Part shown: positions 34,284 to 45,539 of the stretch, piece after piece
How the letters are laid out: each line of letters starts with the position of its first letter
How positions within the stretch are numbered: the stretch's first letter is position 1
Origin: Parietaria judaica
Lineage: Eukaryota > Streptophyta > Magnoliopsida > Rosales > Urticaceae
NCBI GenBank assembly: GCA_954871525.1
Contig: OX940860.1
Coordinates: 18,508,001-18,572,000 of the forward strand
Direction: 5' to 3'
Length of the DNA stretch: 64,000 nt
Position numbers and translations under genes: made by a program
Notes under the pieces: generated by a model
What the model saw: the letters and a program-made list of their open reading frames with translations, nothing else
The model's database searches: none
Told to the model about the DNA's origin: nothing

Positions 34284-34982
34284 CTGTGGCTTGCAAGGTC
34301 CAACTTGGTCACAATAATTTTGGTCTATTATGATGGGATTAGAAACATTTTTCATTTCAACGTTCTCAAATGTTATGAATGTCGCCATTCCCGAACCACC
34401 ATGCCATATCTTGATTCTGACCCCATTCGTGGCCTCCGTGACATGTGCTCCGTCGACTATGATATTTGATTCCGAACTATATCCTTTCCCAAGCTTCCAA
34501 TACTGAGAAGTGAGAACATTATAGAGAATCATAATGAATTAACGTTAATAAAATTATTTAAAAACATATTTCTCGAGTGTTTCGAACCTTATTCCGTGCC
34601 GGGGCTCGCAAGTTATGATTGTAGCTATCACGTGTTCGGATCCGCTCACGATCGAAATGCAATCATCTCCTTCAAGGAAACATTATTTTACTATAAGCTA
34701 GACAATATTACGTTATTAATAATAAAAAAACTTAATTGATTCTAGCGCACCCGTGCCTATTACACAGTTGGAAATGTTGATGTGTTGCGTCCCTGTGACG
34801 TGAATCCCGTCGGTGTTTGGACTCTTCTCCGGCGCAGTTACCACGAGATTTGGCACTTCGACATCGATGCATGTCTCAAATCTAATGTGCATTTTGTTAG
34901 CGTTTCGGATATTCAAGTCCTTCACTTTCAAGCTCTTGCAGTTGTAAAACAAGAGATTTTCAGAAAAATATCTCAAAATAGG
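34284..34982 (-). pseudogene. polygalacturonase (GH28) fragment, broken
   Basis: Three minus-strand exons are recognisable. Exon a (34751-34982) encodes FYNCKSLKVKDLNIRNA and the conserved APEKSPNTDGIHVTGTQ. Exon b (34588-34669) gives DDCISIVSGSEHV and then ITCEPRHGI. Exon c (34284-34502) gives NGVRIKIWHGGSGMA and NPIIIDQNYCDQ. GH28 enzymes hydrolyse pectin in the cell wall through the NTD and DD aspartates. Those motifs remain, but the CGPGHG motif has become CEPRHG. A one-base shift in exon c puts the SIGSLGK start out of frame with the rest. N- and C-terminal exons were not found. A MITE abuts the acceptor of exon a. Confidence 0.82.
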
Positions 34983-34989
34983 CTGTATG

Positions 34990-35803
34990 CAGGGGCGGAC
35001 CCAGGATTACATGTCGGGGGTGGCGAACTCTAAACTGAATGAACTATTCTTAATAAAAAAAATTAGTCCGAAAAAAAAAACATTGTTTAAACTCTTTAAT
35101 AAAATATTAATTTTTTAACAATTAAATATAACTTTTAATAATTATTTTTATAATTATTTATCAAATCAGGTCAAGTCAACTTTAAAAATTATGAATAATT
35201 TTTTTTTTGACAATAAATACATTTTATTTTTAGTTATACATATACCTCGATAGTTACATGAAGAATATTTTGACTTTACAAGTATAACTGTAATATTATT
35301 ACGGGGTGTATAAAATATTGATAAAAAAATTAAAATTCTATTTATTTTCATTAGATAAAATCTGTGAAAATATTAATAAAAACCATCGACATATCTGAGA
35401 AAAATGAAGGTAAACAAGTAGATAAAATTAATAGAAATAAAAAAGCTAAATTGGAGTAAAAGGTAAGTAGGTAATAGGTTCTGACGCTAATCATGTTGCC
35501 AATGTTATTGACTTTGCTCTTTGAGGGAGAGGGGGAGTAATAAACTGGTTTTTTTATTTATTTAAAATATTAATATAATACTCTCATTGAAAAGTGAGAA
35601 AGCGAATGACAGTGGGTAGTGGGGGTGACAATACTTTTGTAAACTAGGGGTGACAAGAGTACAATACTAAGGAGGAGATGAGAGGGATAAAGATTTAGGG
35701 TATTTTTTTTCTTTTTATATCTAAAATATCAATATATATATAAAATTTTCAGAATTGTGGGGGTGACATCAGCCACCCCCAATTGCATGTGGGTCCGCCC
35801 CTG
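34990..35803. mobile_element. hAT-type MITE at a polygalacturonase intron acceptor
   Basis: The ends are CAGGGGCGGACCCAGGATTA and its inverse ...GGGTCCGCCCCTG. The perfect 8-bp target duplication GCTGTATG lies at 34982-34989 and 35804-35811. The 814-bp interior is noncoding and AT-rich. The duplication contains the intron acceptor (CATACAG on the minus strand), so the insertion duplicated the splice acceptor. Confidence 0.9.
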
Positions 35804-35811
35804 GCTGTATG

Positions 35812-36451
35812 TATTTCTTGAAAAAAATAATATAAAACAAACTCTCTATATATGTTAATATATATTAAATAACACGAAAAACTAATCGTTGGCGCATTCG
35901 TGCAAGGCTGTCAAATGAAAGGAAAATAAACAAATAATTAGTGTTTGATAATCTTTGAAATATGGCTTTTGAATATTTTTGAAACTAACAATTAAACATG
36001 GCGTATGAATATAAGATCAAATTTTTCTAGTATAGCCTCAGCCTCTGACTTGATATTATCTTGACAGTTTGACACAATATTATCTTTCTAATACAAAAAG
36101 TTATATGTATATGCTAAAAAAATACACATAAAAATGCATAATTGTAATGAAGATTATACAAATCCCACGTGCATTTACAATATTTGGAATAAAAATGTCA
36201 CCATGCACAAAAAAAAAAAAAAACCGATTATTATAATTTGTATTGATTAGCTATAAAAAAATTGATTCGAGATTCAGATACCGGATAGTCCAAAAAAATC
36301 GGATATCCGCTCTAGTTTCCCTCCTAGTAAATACTTGAAACAACATGTTATATCTACTTAACATTTATGATTTAATTGAAGCAAATGACAGTTTACCATG
36401 CAACGACAGGTAATTAATTATGTAACATATGTAAATACTTGAAACAACATG
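35812..36451. other. intergenic DNA with short dispersed repeat
   Basis: No gene is seen. A TACTTGAAACAACATGTT unit occurs at 36333 and 36434 and again beyond the LINE fragment (36949, 36993). Confidence 0.55.
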
Positions 36452-36907
36452 TTTTTTTTTTTAAAGAAAAAGAGCCTCATTAAACCCTCCGAGTCCCCCA
36501 CACAGGTGCGGCTCGAGAAGGAAGAGTACTCCACATCACATTACCAGTGGCCGTAGCCAAACAAGCGTCCCGAACAAGGGTCGGGACTCCCTCGTTACAA
36601 CCAGAGTCACGCACCATAAGAGGTGCAATACAAGGCGGAACAGACTCTAACCAATCAATATTTCTTCTAGACTTAATTGCGAGTCTAGCAAGGCCATGAG
36701 CGACTTCATTACAACATCTCGGGTTAAAGTAGAACACTGCAGACTCAATATGAGTAGTTAAGCGATGAATATTTGAAATAATAGAGCCTAAGTCAGACAG
36801 AGGAATAAACTTACTGTTTAGGGTCTTAATGACCCCTAAGCAGTCAGATTGGATGCGAATTTTCGACCATCCCTGGTCACACGCCCATTCAACCCCGCGG
36901 CGAATAG
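36452..36907 (-). mobile_element. 5'-truncated LINE (RNase H end) with target duplication
   Basis: On the minus strand an RVT_3-type RNase H segment reads IQSDCLGVIKTLNSK, then FNPRCCNEVAHGLARLA, and ends near 36480. A poly-T run at 36452-36462 is the complement of the poly-A tail. The 13-bp direct repeat TTGAAACAACATG flanks it at 36439-36451 and 36908-36920. That motif is also part of a local repeat, so the duplication is likely but not unique. The fragment is a typical 5'-truncated LINE insertion with no RT domain. Confidence 0.8.
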
Positions 36908-37020
36908 TTGAAACAACATGTTTACCATATGTAAATGTTGTAAATACTTGAAACAACATGTTTACCATGTAAATACTTAACATATGTAAATACTTGAAAC
37001 AACATGTTTACCATGCAACG

Positions 37021-37730
37021 ACAGGTAATTAATTATATCTAATAGAATATAGGTATTTTAATCAAATATCTTGTAATACCAGAAGTCTCGACATTAACAT
37101 ATGAAATCAAGTCATTTTATTTAGAGCGTTATTAAAATATGGGATGCATTACTAACCATTTCTGTATTATATATATTTAGATTTTAGACATACATCAAAT
37201 ACATGTATCATATAATTACTAACCCTTTTATATATTATGACTTCATTTTGTTTGTTTAATCATTTTTTCATAAAACTCTTTCATATTAAAAATAAGAGTT
37301 ATGTATTTAGAAGCCTATTGATCGTTCTCAATAATTATTATTTTTTTTTTTTATGTATTTGGAAGTCAATTGAGTCCTATAAAAAAATAAGAGTTACCTC
37401 CATAATTAAAATTTATAATTCATATGAAGTTTAGTATATGAGAAAAAGTGTATTAGTGTTTTGTCCCATAAGAATAAATAGGAAAACAATATTCATGTAT
37501 GAACTTATTTTAAATACAACCACCACACAACTGAAGAAGGCAGTGCAATGAGTTTATTACATCCTTCGACCATAACAAAAAGAAATCAAGAAGTAAAATA
37601 AAAACTAAAAGAAAAACTTCTAGCCACAGAAGCGTCTAAAGGAGAAGCGATATGTTCATAGCTACAACTTGTTGAAGTGGCTCGGGAGGATCCAAAACCG
37701 GTCACTCGGGTAGTTTCTCGGCGCGACATA
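37021..37730. other. AT-rich intergenic DNA, no firm gene
   Basis: A 47-codon Ser/Arg-rich minus-strand tail ending near 37590 (SRATSTSCSYEHIASPLDAS) could be the last exon of a lost gene. I cannot identify it. Confidence 0.4.
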
Positions 37731-39302
37731 ATATTAGCATATATTATTATTATTATTGTCAAGGGTAGTTTAGCCATTTATCTTTTCTTATGGTAGCTTT
37801 ATACAAAAAGCCTTTTGGTGAAGTAGCAACCTCAATACCAAGAAAATATCGTAGCAAGCCCAAGTCTTTCATAGCGAAACAACGAGCCAACTCACACTTC
37901 AAAGATTTAATCCCATCACAATCATCACCAGTAATAATCATGTCATCAACATACAAGGATAAGAGAATACGTCCTACACTCGTACGTTTGACAAATAGAG
38001 CCGAATCATGATGGCTCGGATGAAAACCAAGCGAAGTGATTACAAGGGAGAACTTCTCGAACCATGCACGGGGGGCTTGTTTCAGGCCATAAAGTGATTT
38101 TTGTAGTTTACAAACGTGACCGGGTGTGTGTGCAATACCTGGAGGAGGTGTCATGTAAACTTCTTCATGAAGATCACCATACAAGAATGCATTCTTGACA
38201 TCCATCTGAGATATGCTCCACTGACAAGCAGAAGCAACAACAATAAGCGTACGGATAGTCGTCATCTTCGCAACGGGTGCAAATGTTTCTCCATAGTCCA
38301 TGCCGTGCTGTTGGGAATAGCCTTTAGCAACAAGTCGGGCCTTATACCGTTCAACAGTTCCATCAGATTTTGTTTTGATCTTGTAAACCCAACGAGAGCC
38401 AATTGTGCGTTTTCCAGATGGTAAAGGCACCAAATCCCATGTATGAGTCTGATGTAAAGCAGCGAGCTCCTCAGCCGTAGCATTCTGCCAAAGTGGATCA
38501 ACAACAGCCTCTTGAAAAGACGTAGGTTCAGATAGACCATGAATAGAGGTGATGAAGGAAGCAAATGATGGAGAATATGAAGAATAAGCAAAATCGGGAA
38601 GCTTTGTGGACTTGCGCACTCTCGTAGACAGGCGTGGAGGAGGATGATCCGCATCTCAGAAAGTGGATAATCCGCAATCGCTTGAGGGGTAGGTGGATCA
38701 TGAACTAAAGTGTCAGTCTGTGTAACTGGAGCATCGTCACTGTCTATATCAAAATGATCAATGCGAACAAGATCTGATTGTGTCATATGATGCGAACTAG
38801 CAGGGACAGAAAAGAATGGGATATGCTCTAAGAAAAATACATGGCGAGAGACATATAATTTTTGAGCAATTGGATCAAAACAACGATATCCCTTTTGACC
38901 ACTAACATAACCCAGAAAGACACACAAGGCTGATTTAGAAGTCAATTTAGTACGCTCGACGTGAGGTCGAAGAACAAAGCAGGTATAACCAAAGACGCGC
39001 AACGATGAATAATCAGGCTTATTCCCCAATAATTTTTCAAAAGGAGACAAACCTGCATTATGTGAGGTTGGGATTCTATTGATCACATGAACAGTACCCA
39101 GATTCAACATTCCTTCAAGATTCATAATTTAGCTCTGATACCATGTTAGAATCAGAGAGAGAGAAGAGAGGAAGAAACTAAAAGAACTCTATTAAGTGTA
39201 TTGGTTACAAGAAAGCTTTTTGTATAAAGCTACCATAAGAAAAGATAAATGACTAAACTACCCTTGACAATAATAATAATAATAATAATATATGCTAATA
39301 CA
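37731..39302 (-). mobile_element. rearranged copia fragment with inverted LTR ends
   Basis: The minus-strand 5' LTR (39144-39302, 159 bp) is followed by the initiator-tRNA primer site TGGTATCAGAGC (39132-39143 on the plus strand). Integrase C-terminal and RT remnants follow directly, so gag, protease and the integrase core are deleted. At the far end, instead of a direct 3' LTR, about 80 bp of the LTR (37731-37811) lie in opposite orientation, fused to truncated RT. No clean 5-bp duplication was found. Confidence 0.75.
37759..39125 (-). pseudogene. copia integrase tail plus reverse transcriptase, frameshifted
   Basis: The first part (39125 to about 38640) has VHVINRIPTSHNAGLSPFEK and GYVSGQKGYRCFDP, the integrase C-terminal region. 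A frameshift near 38640 leads to the RT ORF (38619-37759): SRWVYKIKTKSDGTVERYKA, MDVKNAFLYGDL, SLYGLKQAPRAWF and the catalytic YVDDMIITGDD. RT breaks off after IEVATSPKG, where the inverted LTR piece begins. RNase H is missing. Confidence 0.85.
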
Positions 39303-39343
39303 ATAAACCGTAGAAAACCGTATTTTTTTGTAGTAAATCTTGA

Positions 39344-39386
<43 letters not shown>

Positions 39387-39829
39387 AAAGTGTGCTGGCC
39401 GGCTATAGTAAAGATTTTAGAAATAATTTAAGTAATAACAAATATCAAACACATGTTACATTTGAATCCAACCAAACTTTCGATATATAACTCATACAAC
39501 TTCAACCTCCATGGACTGTAGCGTGTGGTAATGTTGTTTTCGAGGCGTATCTGAAATTAACATAGGGTAGAAATTAGATTAAACGAAAACTCTAAAGATA
39601 GCCTTTGAGGTTTTTGTTTGAGTTGGTCTTTCTTTATAGAATTTATTCATTGAGACAAGGTAAATCCTCTTTATTCTTTTATCGTCTAATCCTATTTATC
39701 TACTTTATTACATCAAATCCAAAAAATCATAGAAACCGATCATGATTTTTTTATGTATTTATTTAAAAAATAAAATGTAACCTATAGCAAAGATGCCATT
39801 TGATAATGCATTAAAAATAATAAGACTAA
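39303..39829. other. intergenic DNA with (AT)n microsatellite
   Basis: An (AT)n tract lies at about 39349-39380. Nothing else is recognised. Confidence 0.6.
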
Positions 39830-40280
39830 ATGATTTATGTGTGTCATAAGTTTAAGTAGTTTATTTATTTATTATGTTACAATTCTTCAAGCATATATAA
39901 TAATCATATGCGCCTTGCGAATTATAATTTTATTTTATTTTAAATTTAGAATTCTGTTTAAATATATATTTTGTTTTTCTTTATCCATCGTAAAAAGAAA
40001 AGAACAATGTTGAATTCAGGTATATTCAATCATACTTAGAATACATATTTATGTGCTAATCTAGTTATTTACCTTATTATATCATTTGAATTCGGTTGCC
40101 CCATATTCAAATACTTTTGCCGCTAGTTTTTTTCCAGTTTTCAACGGACTAAAGTTTAACTACTTTTACTGCAATTATCCTAATTACTTCCTAAAAATAA
40201 AAAAATATAAAAATTATCCTAATTACGCGTGGGCCCTGCTAGGAAGCTCGCTTTGGGCCCAAGCCAGGCAAAACTCTAGA
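39830..40280. repeat. block homologous to 18516-19090 (upstream of RING copy B)
   Basis: Sequence such as GTTACAATTCTT, CATATGCGCCTT, AATACATATTTATGTG and TTTCAACGGACTAAAGTTTA matches the region upstream of copy A. Copy B lacks the left arm of the fold-back element at 18743 and the MITE at 19124. Confidence 0.75.
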
Positions 40281-40657
40281 AGCTTATAAATATAATATTA
40301 TTATCAATAAGAAATTAGATTTTGTGTTTCATCTTCTTTTCTCATCGAAACCATCTGAAGCTCCGGCGACGCCTTGTACGACGGCTGTGCTCCCTCCCAT
40401 CTCCGGTCAGTCAATTCCTCTGATTTTGGATTTTGAATCGTTGTTTGTTTTTTAGATTAATTTAGAGAATGTTGGATAAATATTTGAAAAGTAGTGGAAG
40501 ATTGTTATCTATAGTAAACTATGATTCAAACTGGACTTAATTTTGAATCGTTGTTTGTTTTTTAGATTGATTTAGAGAATGTTATTTCAGTGTTATCTAT
40601 AGTAAACAAGTGTGATTCAAAGTCGAGTTAATTTTGATCATGATTTGTTACTTTCAG
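40281..40657 (+). promoter_or_regulatory. TATA box, leader exon and leader intron of RING copy B
   Basis: TTATAAATATAAT at 40284-40296 is a good TATA box. The leader exon with AGCTCCGGCGACGCC ends CTCCG at 40405. The intron 40406-40657 starts GTCAGT and ends TTTCAG, followed by TGATTTTCGTCGCTCAC and the coding ATG at 40683. Within the intron a 5'-portion repeats (TTTTGAATCGTTGTTTGTTT occurs twice). Confidence 0.7.
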
Positions 40658-40682
40658 TGATTTTCGTCGCTCACTCAAAGCC

Positions 40683-41315
40683 ATGCCCCACGATGAGCCA
40701 GCGCTCTACATCAACGTATTCGCAAAGTACTTCCTTCCTCCCTCCGCCGAGGCTGGCACCGCAACACGCATGTTCTTTAGTTGGTGGCCGGTGGATGGGG
40801 TGGACCACGAAACTGGCAAGGACGGGGTGCTCGAAGCGTTTCACCACCTCGACATCGACGGGGACAACAATGCTTTAGCAGCCCGAGTGATACGCTGGGT
40901 CCGCCGTCGCATCAATCAGTTGCTGGCCCTTGGTGTGAGCCATCTGACCGCCGGCGAAAGCATCGTAGCTGAAGTGGAAATTTCTTTCTGCGTCAACCAA
41001 CTTCCTCCGGATGATGAGTTCACCGTCGAATACTCGGCCCCCATAGTGGGAGGACACTTTGATGCCGATGGCAACGGTGATACCGACACATTCGACTTCC
41101 TCAGTGAAGATGAGATAAAAATTGTGCGCGGGGAGTTAGTCAAGGAGAAGATAGAGAAAGCCGTGACTTGTTCGATATGTTTGATCGATGCTCCGATCGG
41201 GTCGGAATTGGCCCGGTTGCCCTGCTCGCATCGTTACCATGTGGACTGCATTGGCTCGTGGCTGGAGCGGAAGAATAACTGCCCGTATTGCCGTTTTGAG
41301 CTGCGATTAACCTAA
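40683..41315 (+). CDS. RING-H2 zinc finger protein, copy B (putative E3 ubiquitin ligase)
   Basis: A 210-residue paralogue of the gene at 20311. The RING-H2 domain (CSIC, CSHRYHVDC, GSWLERKNNCPYC) is complete, and the acidic loop before it reads DADGNGDTDTFD. The C-terminal 90 residues are nearly the same as copy A. The N-terminal 100 differ at many positions (FFSWWPVDGVDHETGKDG against YCPYIPMDMVSSETIKD). This suggests the RING half is under stronger constraint or was homogenised. The predicted role is E2-dependent ubiquitin ligation, with substrate unknown. It has a clean TATA box and leader intron and is the copy most likely to be expressed normally. Confidence 0.86.
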   Translation: MPHDEPALYINVFAKYFLPPSAEAGTATRMFFSWWPVDGVDHETGKDGVLEAFHHLDIDGDNNALAARVIRWVRRRINQLLALGVSHLTAGESIVAEVEISFCVNQLPPDDEFTVEYSAPIVGGHFDADGNGDTDTFDFLSEDEIKIVRGELVKEKIEKAVTCSICLIDAPIGSELARLPCSHRYHVDCIGSWLERKNNCPYCRFELRLT

Positions 41316-41770
41316 TAGTTGAACTTGTTTCTTTCCTAAAAGCTTTTCGATTTATTTAAACTGTACAGCGTTTATTGTATAACTTGACTTACATTGTTGA
41401 AAACAATATAATTCTGTAACTAATTAAGTTTTACTGCGTATTCTATAAAATAGCAGTGATATTTACATTATGTAAGTATATTTAGTAAGGAGTTTTGTAT
41501 TGTAAGTGTTTGTTTGCATCCTATATAATTATAAATACTGTTTTAACCCGTGATCAATTAACAACACGATTATGTAGTCCAAAGATTTTTGAGTAATTCT
41601 GTCGCAAATGTCTCTAAAATTAACGTTGTGTATCATCATTCCAAGTAAATAGTCATGCTACTTTCCCTTGCAAAATAATCATGCTACTTTCTCTTTGCAA
41701 AATAATTTAAAATAATATATACCATATATATATATATATATAATATAGCATGTCATTCTGGTTAGAGTAC

Positions 41771-41875
41771 TGTTGTTGTTTTAGGGTTTTTGAAGTTATA
41801 TTTCTCATTGAAGAGTAAATGGCATATATACAACCTAATGTGAACAGTAAACTCTATTTACAATTATTCACAACA
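41771..41875 (-). repeat. 105-bp LTR (3' LTR of element)
   Basis: The plus-strand form starts TGTTGTTGTTTTAGGG and ends ATTCACAACA. It matches 47390-47494 base for base in my reading. Confidence 0.93.
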
Positions 41876-41882
41876 CTCCCCC

Positions 41883-44800
41883 TCAAGATGGGCAAAAGAT
41901 ATTGATCAAGCCCATCTTGTTACATAATCTCAATTGGTCTATAGGGCCTAGTCCCTTGGTGAGGCAATCCGCGACTTGCTCTCGTGTACCGATATGCTTC
42001 AACTTCAATTCTCCGCTATCGAGATGGTGTCTGACGAAAAACCGGTCAATCTCGATGTGCTTGGTTCTGTCGTGCTGCACCGGGTTGTTGGCAATGCTAA
42101 TCGCCGCTTGATTGTCGCACCATAGCTTCATTTGGGCACCTTGGTCCATCTTCAGCTCCTTCAGTAGCATCTTCAACCATAGCAACTCCGCGACACTGGA
42201 GGCCATCGCTCGGTATTCCGCCTCCGCTGTAGACCTTGCTACGACTGACTGTTTCTTGCTCTTCCACGACACCAAGTTGCCACCGACAAACATACAATAT
42301 CCGGAGGTAGACTTCCTATCGTCAGCACAACTAGCCCAGTCGGCATCACAAAATCCTTCCACCTCGAGATGGTTGTTCTTCTCGAAGAGCAACCCTTTTC
42401 CCGGAGCTCTCTTCAAGTATCGGAGAATCCGATATACTGCTGTCATATGTCCTTCTCTCGGATCATGCATGTAGCGGCTCACCACGCTCACAGCAAATGA
42501 AATATCCGGACGAGTATGACACAAGTAAATCAGACGGCCAACCAATCTCTGGTATCTCTCCCGGTCAACTGGCTTTCCTGACTCGGCACTCAACTTGGTC
42601 TTCTGATCAATCGGAGACGTTGCGGGCTTGCATCCTAGCATACCAGTTTCTGTAAGAAGATCTAGGGCATACTTTCTCTGATTTAGGACTATTCCCTTTG
42701 GTCCTCGAACCACCTCAATCCCTAGAAAGTATTTCAGACCCCCTAGATCCTTCACTTCAAACTGCTTCCCAAGTCTCTCCTTCAACCGGGTGATTTCACC
42801 CTCATCATCACCCGTGATGATTATATCGTCCACATACACCGCAAGTATCGTGGTCCGATCTTCTCGCCGCTGATGGAAGACCGTGTGATCAGCGTTGATC
42901 TGCTTGTATCCGATATCTATCATAGCCTTTCTGAATCGATCAAACCAGGCTCTCGGAGATTGCTTCAGACCATACAACGACTTCTTCAGTCTGACCACCT
43001 TCCCTGTCGTCTCCTCAGTCCCAAATCCTGGCGGCATCTCCATGTACACTTCCTCCATCAAGTCTCCGTGAAGAAACGCATTCTTCACATCAAGTTGGTG
43101 CAGCTTCCATCCACGATTGGCTGCCACCGACACAAGAGTCCTCACGGTACTCATCTTCGCCACCGGTGCGAATGTCTCGTCATAGTCGATGCCGTACGTC
43201 TGACTATACCCCTTCGCAACTAACCGTGCCTTGTATCGCTCAATTCGCCCTTCCGGGTTTTGCTTGACTGTGAATACCCATCTACACCCCACAACCTTCT
43301 TCCGCGCTGGTAGCGAGACAAGATCCCATGTCTTGTTCTTTTCCAAGGCACCGAGTTCTTCCTTCATCGCAGCTTTCCACTTCGGATCCGCCATCGCTTG
43401 CTGCCATGTTTTGGGAATAGTGACCGCATCTAGTGACGTGAACATTGCGCGAGCTTCATCCCCGAGGTTCTCATACGAGACATAATCGCCAATGTCGTAG
43501 CCGTATCTGTTCGGAGGGTATCCTGCATTACTTCGCGAGCTCCTCCGCAAAGTAGCTTCCACAGGTGTAGGTTGATCGAGCATTGCCTGATCCTGTCGTC
43601 TCCTCCTCGTATACACCTTCAGCTCCCCCTGAGCTGGACCTCCACTTCTCTCTGTGTTCGTCTCTGTCGGAGCAATCAGCTCCCCCTGAGCTTGATCTCG
43701 GTCACCGTCAGTCACATGAGTCTCCTCGTCACTCTCTGACCCTGAGCTCTCGCCGTGAACCTGACCTCTGTCACTTCCGCTGACCTCTATCACCTCAGTC
43801 TCTGACTCTGAGCTCGAATCATACGAAACTGGACGTCTCACCACAGTCACCGTGGATGGTCTGGAACAAGAACCAGGGCCACTGCCACCACTGCCACCAT
43901 TCTCCCCCTCTCGCGTATCATGCGAGTCTCCAAAGGGGGAAGAAACAGGCACATCGTAGTAGGATTCATGCTCACGGAAGGTCACATCCATGCTCACAAA
44001 CTGTCGCTTCTCGACAGGGCTCCAACATATATACCCTTTCTGAGTAGGAGAGTATCCTACAAAGATACACTTCACGGCTCTAGGGTCCAACTTCCCGACT
44101 CCTGGCCTGTTGTCCTTGACAAAACACACACATCCCCAAACTTTGTTCGGAACAAGTCCTTCGGTGCTTAGTCCCAACATCTCCATTGGTGTTATTCCAT
44201 TTAGCACCCTCGACGGCATCTTGTTCACTAAGTACGCCGCTGTCATAACAGCTTCCCCCCACAAGTACTTTGGAACATTCCTCTCGATCATCATACACCG
44301 AGCTATTTCGAGAAGATGTCGGTTCTTCCGTTCAGCAACTCCATTCTGTTCTGAGGTATACGGGCACGTAGTCTGATGATCGATCCCATATAGGGATAAA
44401 TAGTCTCTGAAGGCCTTATTGATGTACTCCGTCCCATTATCTGACCTCAGTGTCTTAACCACAGAATGATACCGAGATACTAGAACCTTCAACACTGCAC
44501 CGTAACGAGTCTGAACCCTTTTGTGAAAGTCTTTGAAACATGTAAGCACTTCACTCTTGCTTTTCATCAGATATAACCAAGTAACACGAGTATGACAATC
44601 AATAAACGTCACAAAATAACGATACCCATGCATTGAAGTCGTGGGACATGGTCCCCATACATCTGAATGAATCAAATCAAAAGGGTGAAGGCTTCTTCTG
44701 CCCGAGCTAACATAAGTACTCCGGGTATGTTTTCCAAATTCACACGAATCACATACAAGTTTCTGTTTATCAGACTTTTCATACAATAATGGATATAACA

Positions 44801-45539
44801 TCTTCAATGTTCCAAAAGATGGGTGTCCCATGCGTTGGTGATGCAACATCAACTCGCCAACCGCACTTGCCCCGGACATCTTCGTGTCTTCCTTCTCCAC
44901 CATGGACGCCAACGCCGCATCCAAACCTTCTCGATCCATGTACCACAACCCATTACACCAAGTTCCAGTCCCAAGTACCCGACCGGTTCCCTTCTCCTGA
45001 AACACCACCTTAGGGATATCAAACTTCACTCTACAATTTAGTCGGATAATAGCAGCACTTATGGACAAAAGGTTCACTGGAAATGACGGGGCATGTAACA
45101 CATCTTCCAAGGTCATATGATCCGTACACCCAACCATACCCTTACCAACAACAGGTCGAAAAGTGCCATCGGTGGTTTGTATCTTCTCAGGGACTGATAG
45201 TTGGGTATATTTGGCAAACTCATTCGCATTGCCGGTTAAATGTTGAGTAGCGCCTGAATCCACTATCCAATCTTTCCTTCGTATAATTTGACTAGAAGAA
45301 GGAGCCTTACCAGTGAACATCGCAGCATTACTCTCCTCAGTCATGGGCTTCTTGCCTGCTCGCTCCATCGACCTATCGTTCCTGAACATCTCGAGAACCT
45401 CTTTCTTGGTGAAGATCGGCTCTGTGTCTTCCTCTTCATCGTCTCCAGCCGTCAGGTGTGCACGATGGCTACCGTTGTAACCCCCTCTACGACCACCACG
45501 GCCACGGCCTCCAAACTGTCCACGCCCACGGGCACTAGA
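41883..45539 (-). CDS. copia pol: protease, integrase, RT, RNase H
   Basis: The first in-frame ATG is at 45389 (1168 codons), but the frame is open from 45539, directly behind the gag TAG. Order: aspartic protease WIVDSGATQHLTG; GAG-pre-integrase HHQRMGHPSFG with CDSCEFGKH; integrase HSDVWGPCP, LRSDNGTEY and NGVAERKNRH (D, D, E all present); RT SRAWFD region with AVYVDDIIITGDD; RNase H CDADWASCADDRKSTSGY, TAEAEYRAMA and CDNQAAI. No internal stop or shift was found, so the protein looks enzymatically intact. Expression would need TAG readthrough, or translation from an internal start. Confidence 0.92.
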   Translation of the reverse strand, partial: SSARGRGQFGGRGRGGRRGGYNGSHRAHLTAGDDEEEDTEPIFTKKEVLEMFRNDRSMERAGKKPMTEESNAAMFTGKAPSSSQIIRRKDWIVDSGATQHLTGNANEFAKYTQLSVPEKIQTTDGTFRPVVGKGMVGCTDHMTLEDVLHAPSFPVNLLSISAAIIRLNCRVKFDIPKVVFQEKGTGRVLGTGTWCNGLWYMDREGLDAALASMVEKEDTKMSGASAVGELMLHHQRMGHPSFGTLKMLYPLLYEKSDKQKLVCDSCEFGKHTRSTYVSSGRRSLHPFDLIHSDVWGPCPTTSMHGYRYFVTFIDCHTRVTWLYLMKSKSEVLTCFKDFHKRVQTRYGAVLKVLVSRYHSVVKTLRSDNGTEYINKAFRDYLSLYGIDHQTTCPYTSEQNGVAERKNRHLLEIARCMMIERNVPKYLWGEAVMTAAYLVNKMPSRVLNGITPMEMLGLSTEGLVPNKVWGCVCFVKDNRPGVGKLDPRAVKCIFVGYSPTQKGYICWSPVEKRQFVSMDVTFREHESYYDVPVSSPFGDSHDTREGENGGSGGSGPGSCSRPSTVTVVRRPVSYDSSSESETEVIEVSGSDRGQVHGESSGSESDEETHVTDGDRDQAQGELIAPTETNTERSGGPAQGELKVYTRRRRQDQAMLDQPTPVEATLRRSSRSNAGYPPNRYGYDIGDYVSYENLGDEARAMFTSLDAVTIPKTWQQAMADPKWKAAMKEELGALEKNKTWDLVSLPARKKVVGCRWVFTVKQNPEGRIERYKARLVAKGYSQTYGIDYDETFAPVAKMSTVRTLVSVAANRGWKLHQLDVKNAFLHGDLMEEVYMEMPPGFGTEETTGKVVRLKKSLYGLKQSPRAWFDRFRKAMIDIGYKQINADHTVFHQRREDRTTILAVYVDDIIITGDDEGEITRLKERLGKQFEVKDLGGLKYFLGIEVVRGPKGIVLNQRKYALDLLTETGMLGCKPATSPIDQKTKLSAESGKPVDRERYQRLVGRLIYLCHTRPDISFAVSVVSRYMHDPREGHMTAVYRILRYLKRAPGKGLLFEKNNHLEVEGFCDADWASCADDRKSTSGYCMFVGGNLVSWKSKKQSVVARSTAEAEYRAMASSVAELLWLKMLLKELKMDQGAQMKLWCDNQAAISIANNPVQHDRTKHIEIDRFFVRHHLDSGELKLKHIGTREQVADCLTKGLGPIDQLRLCNKMGLINIFCPS

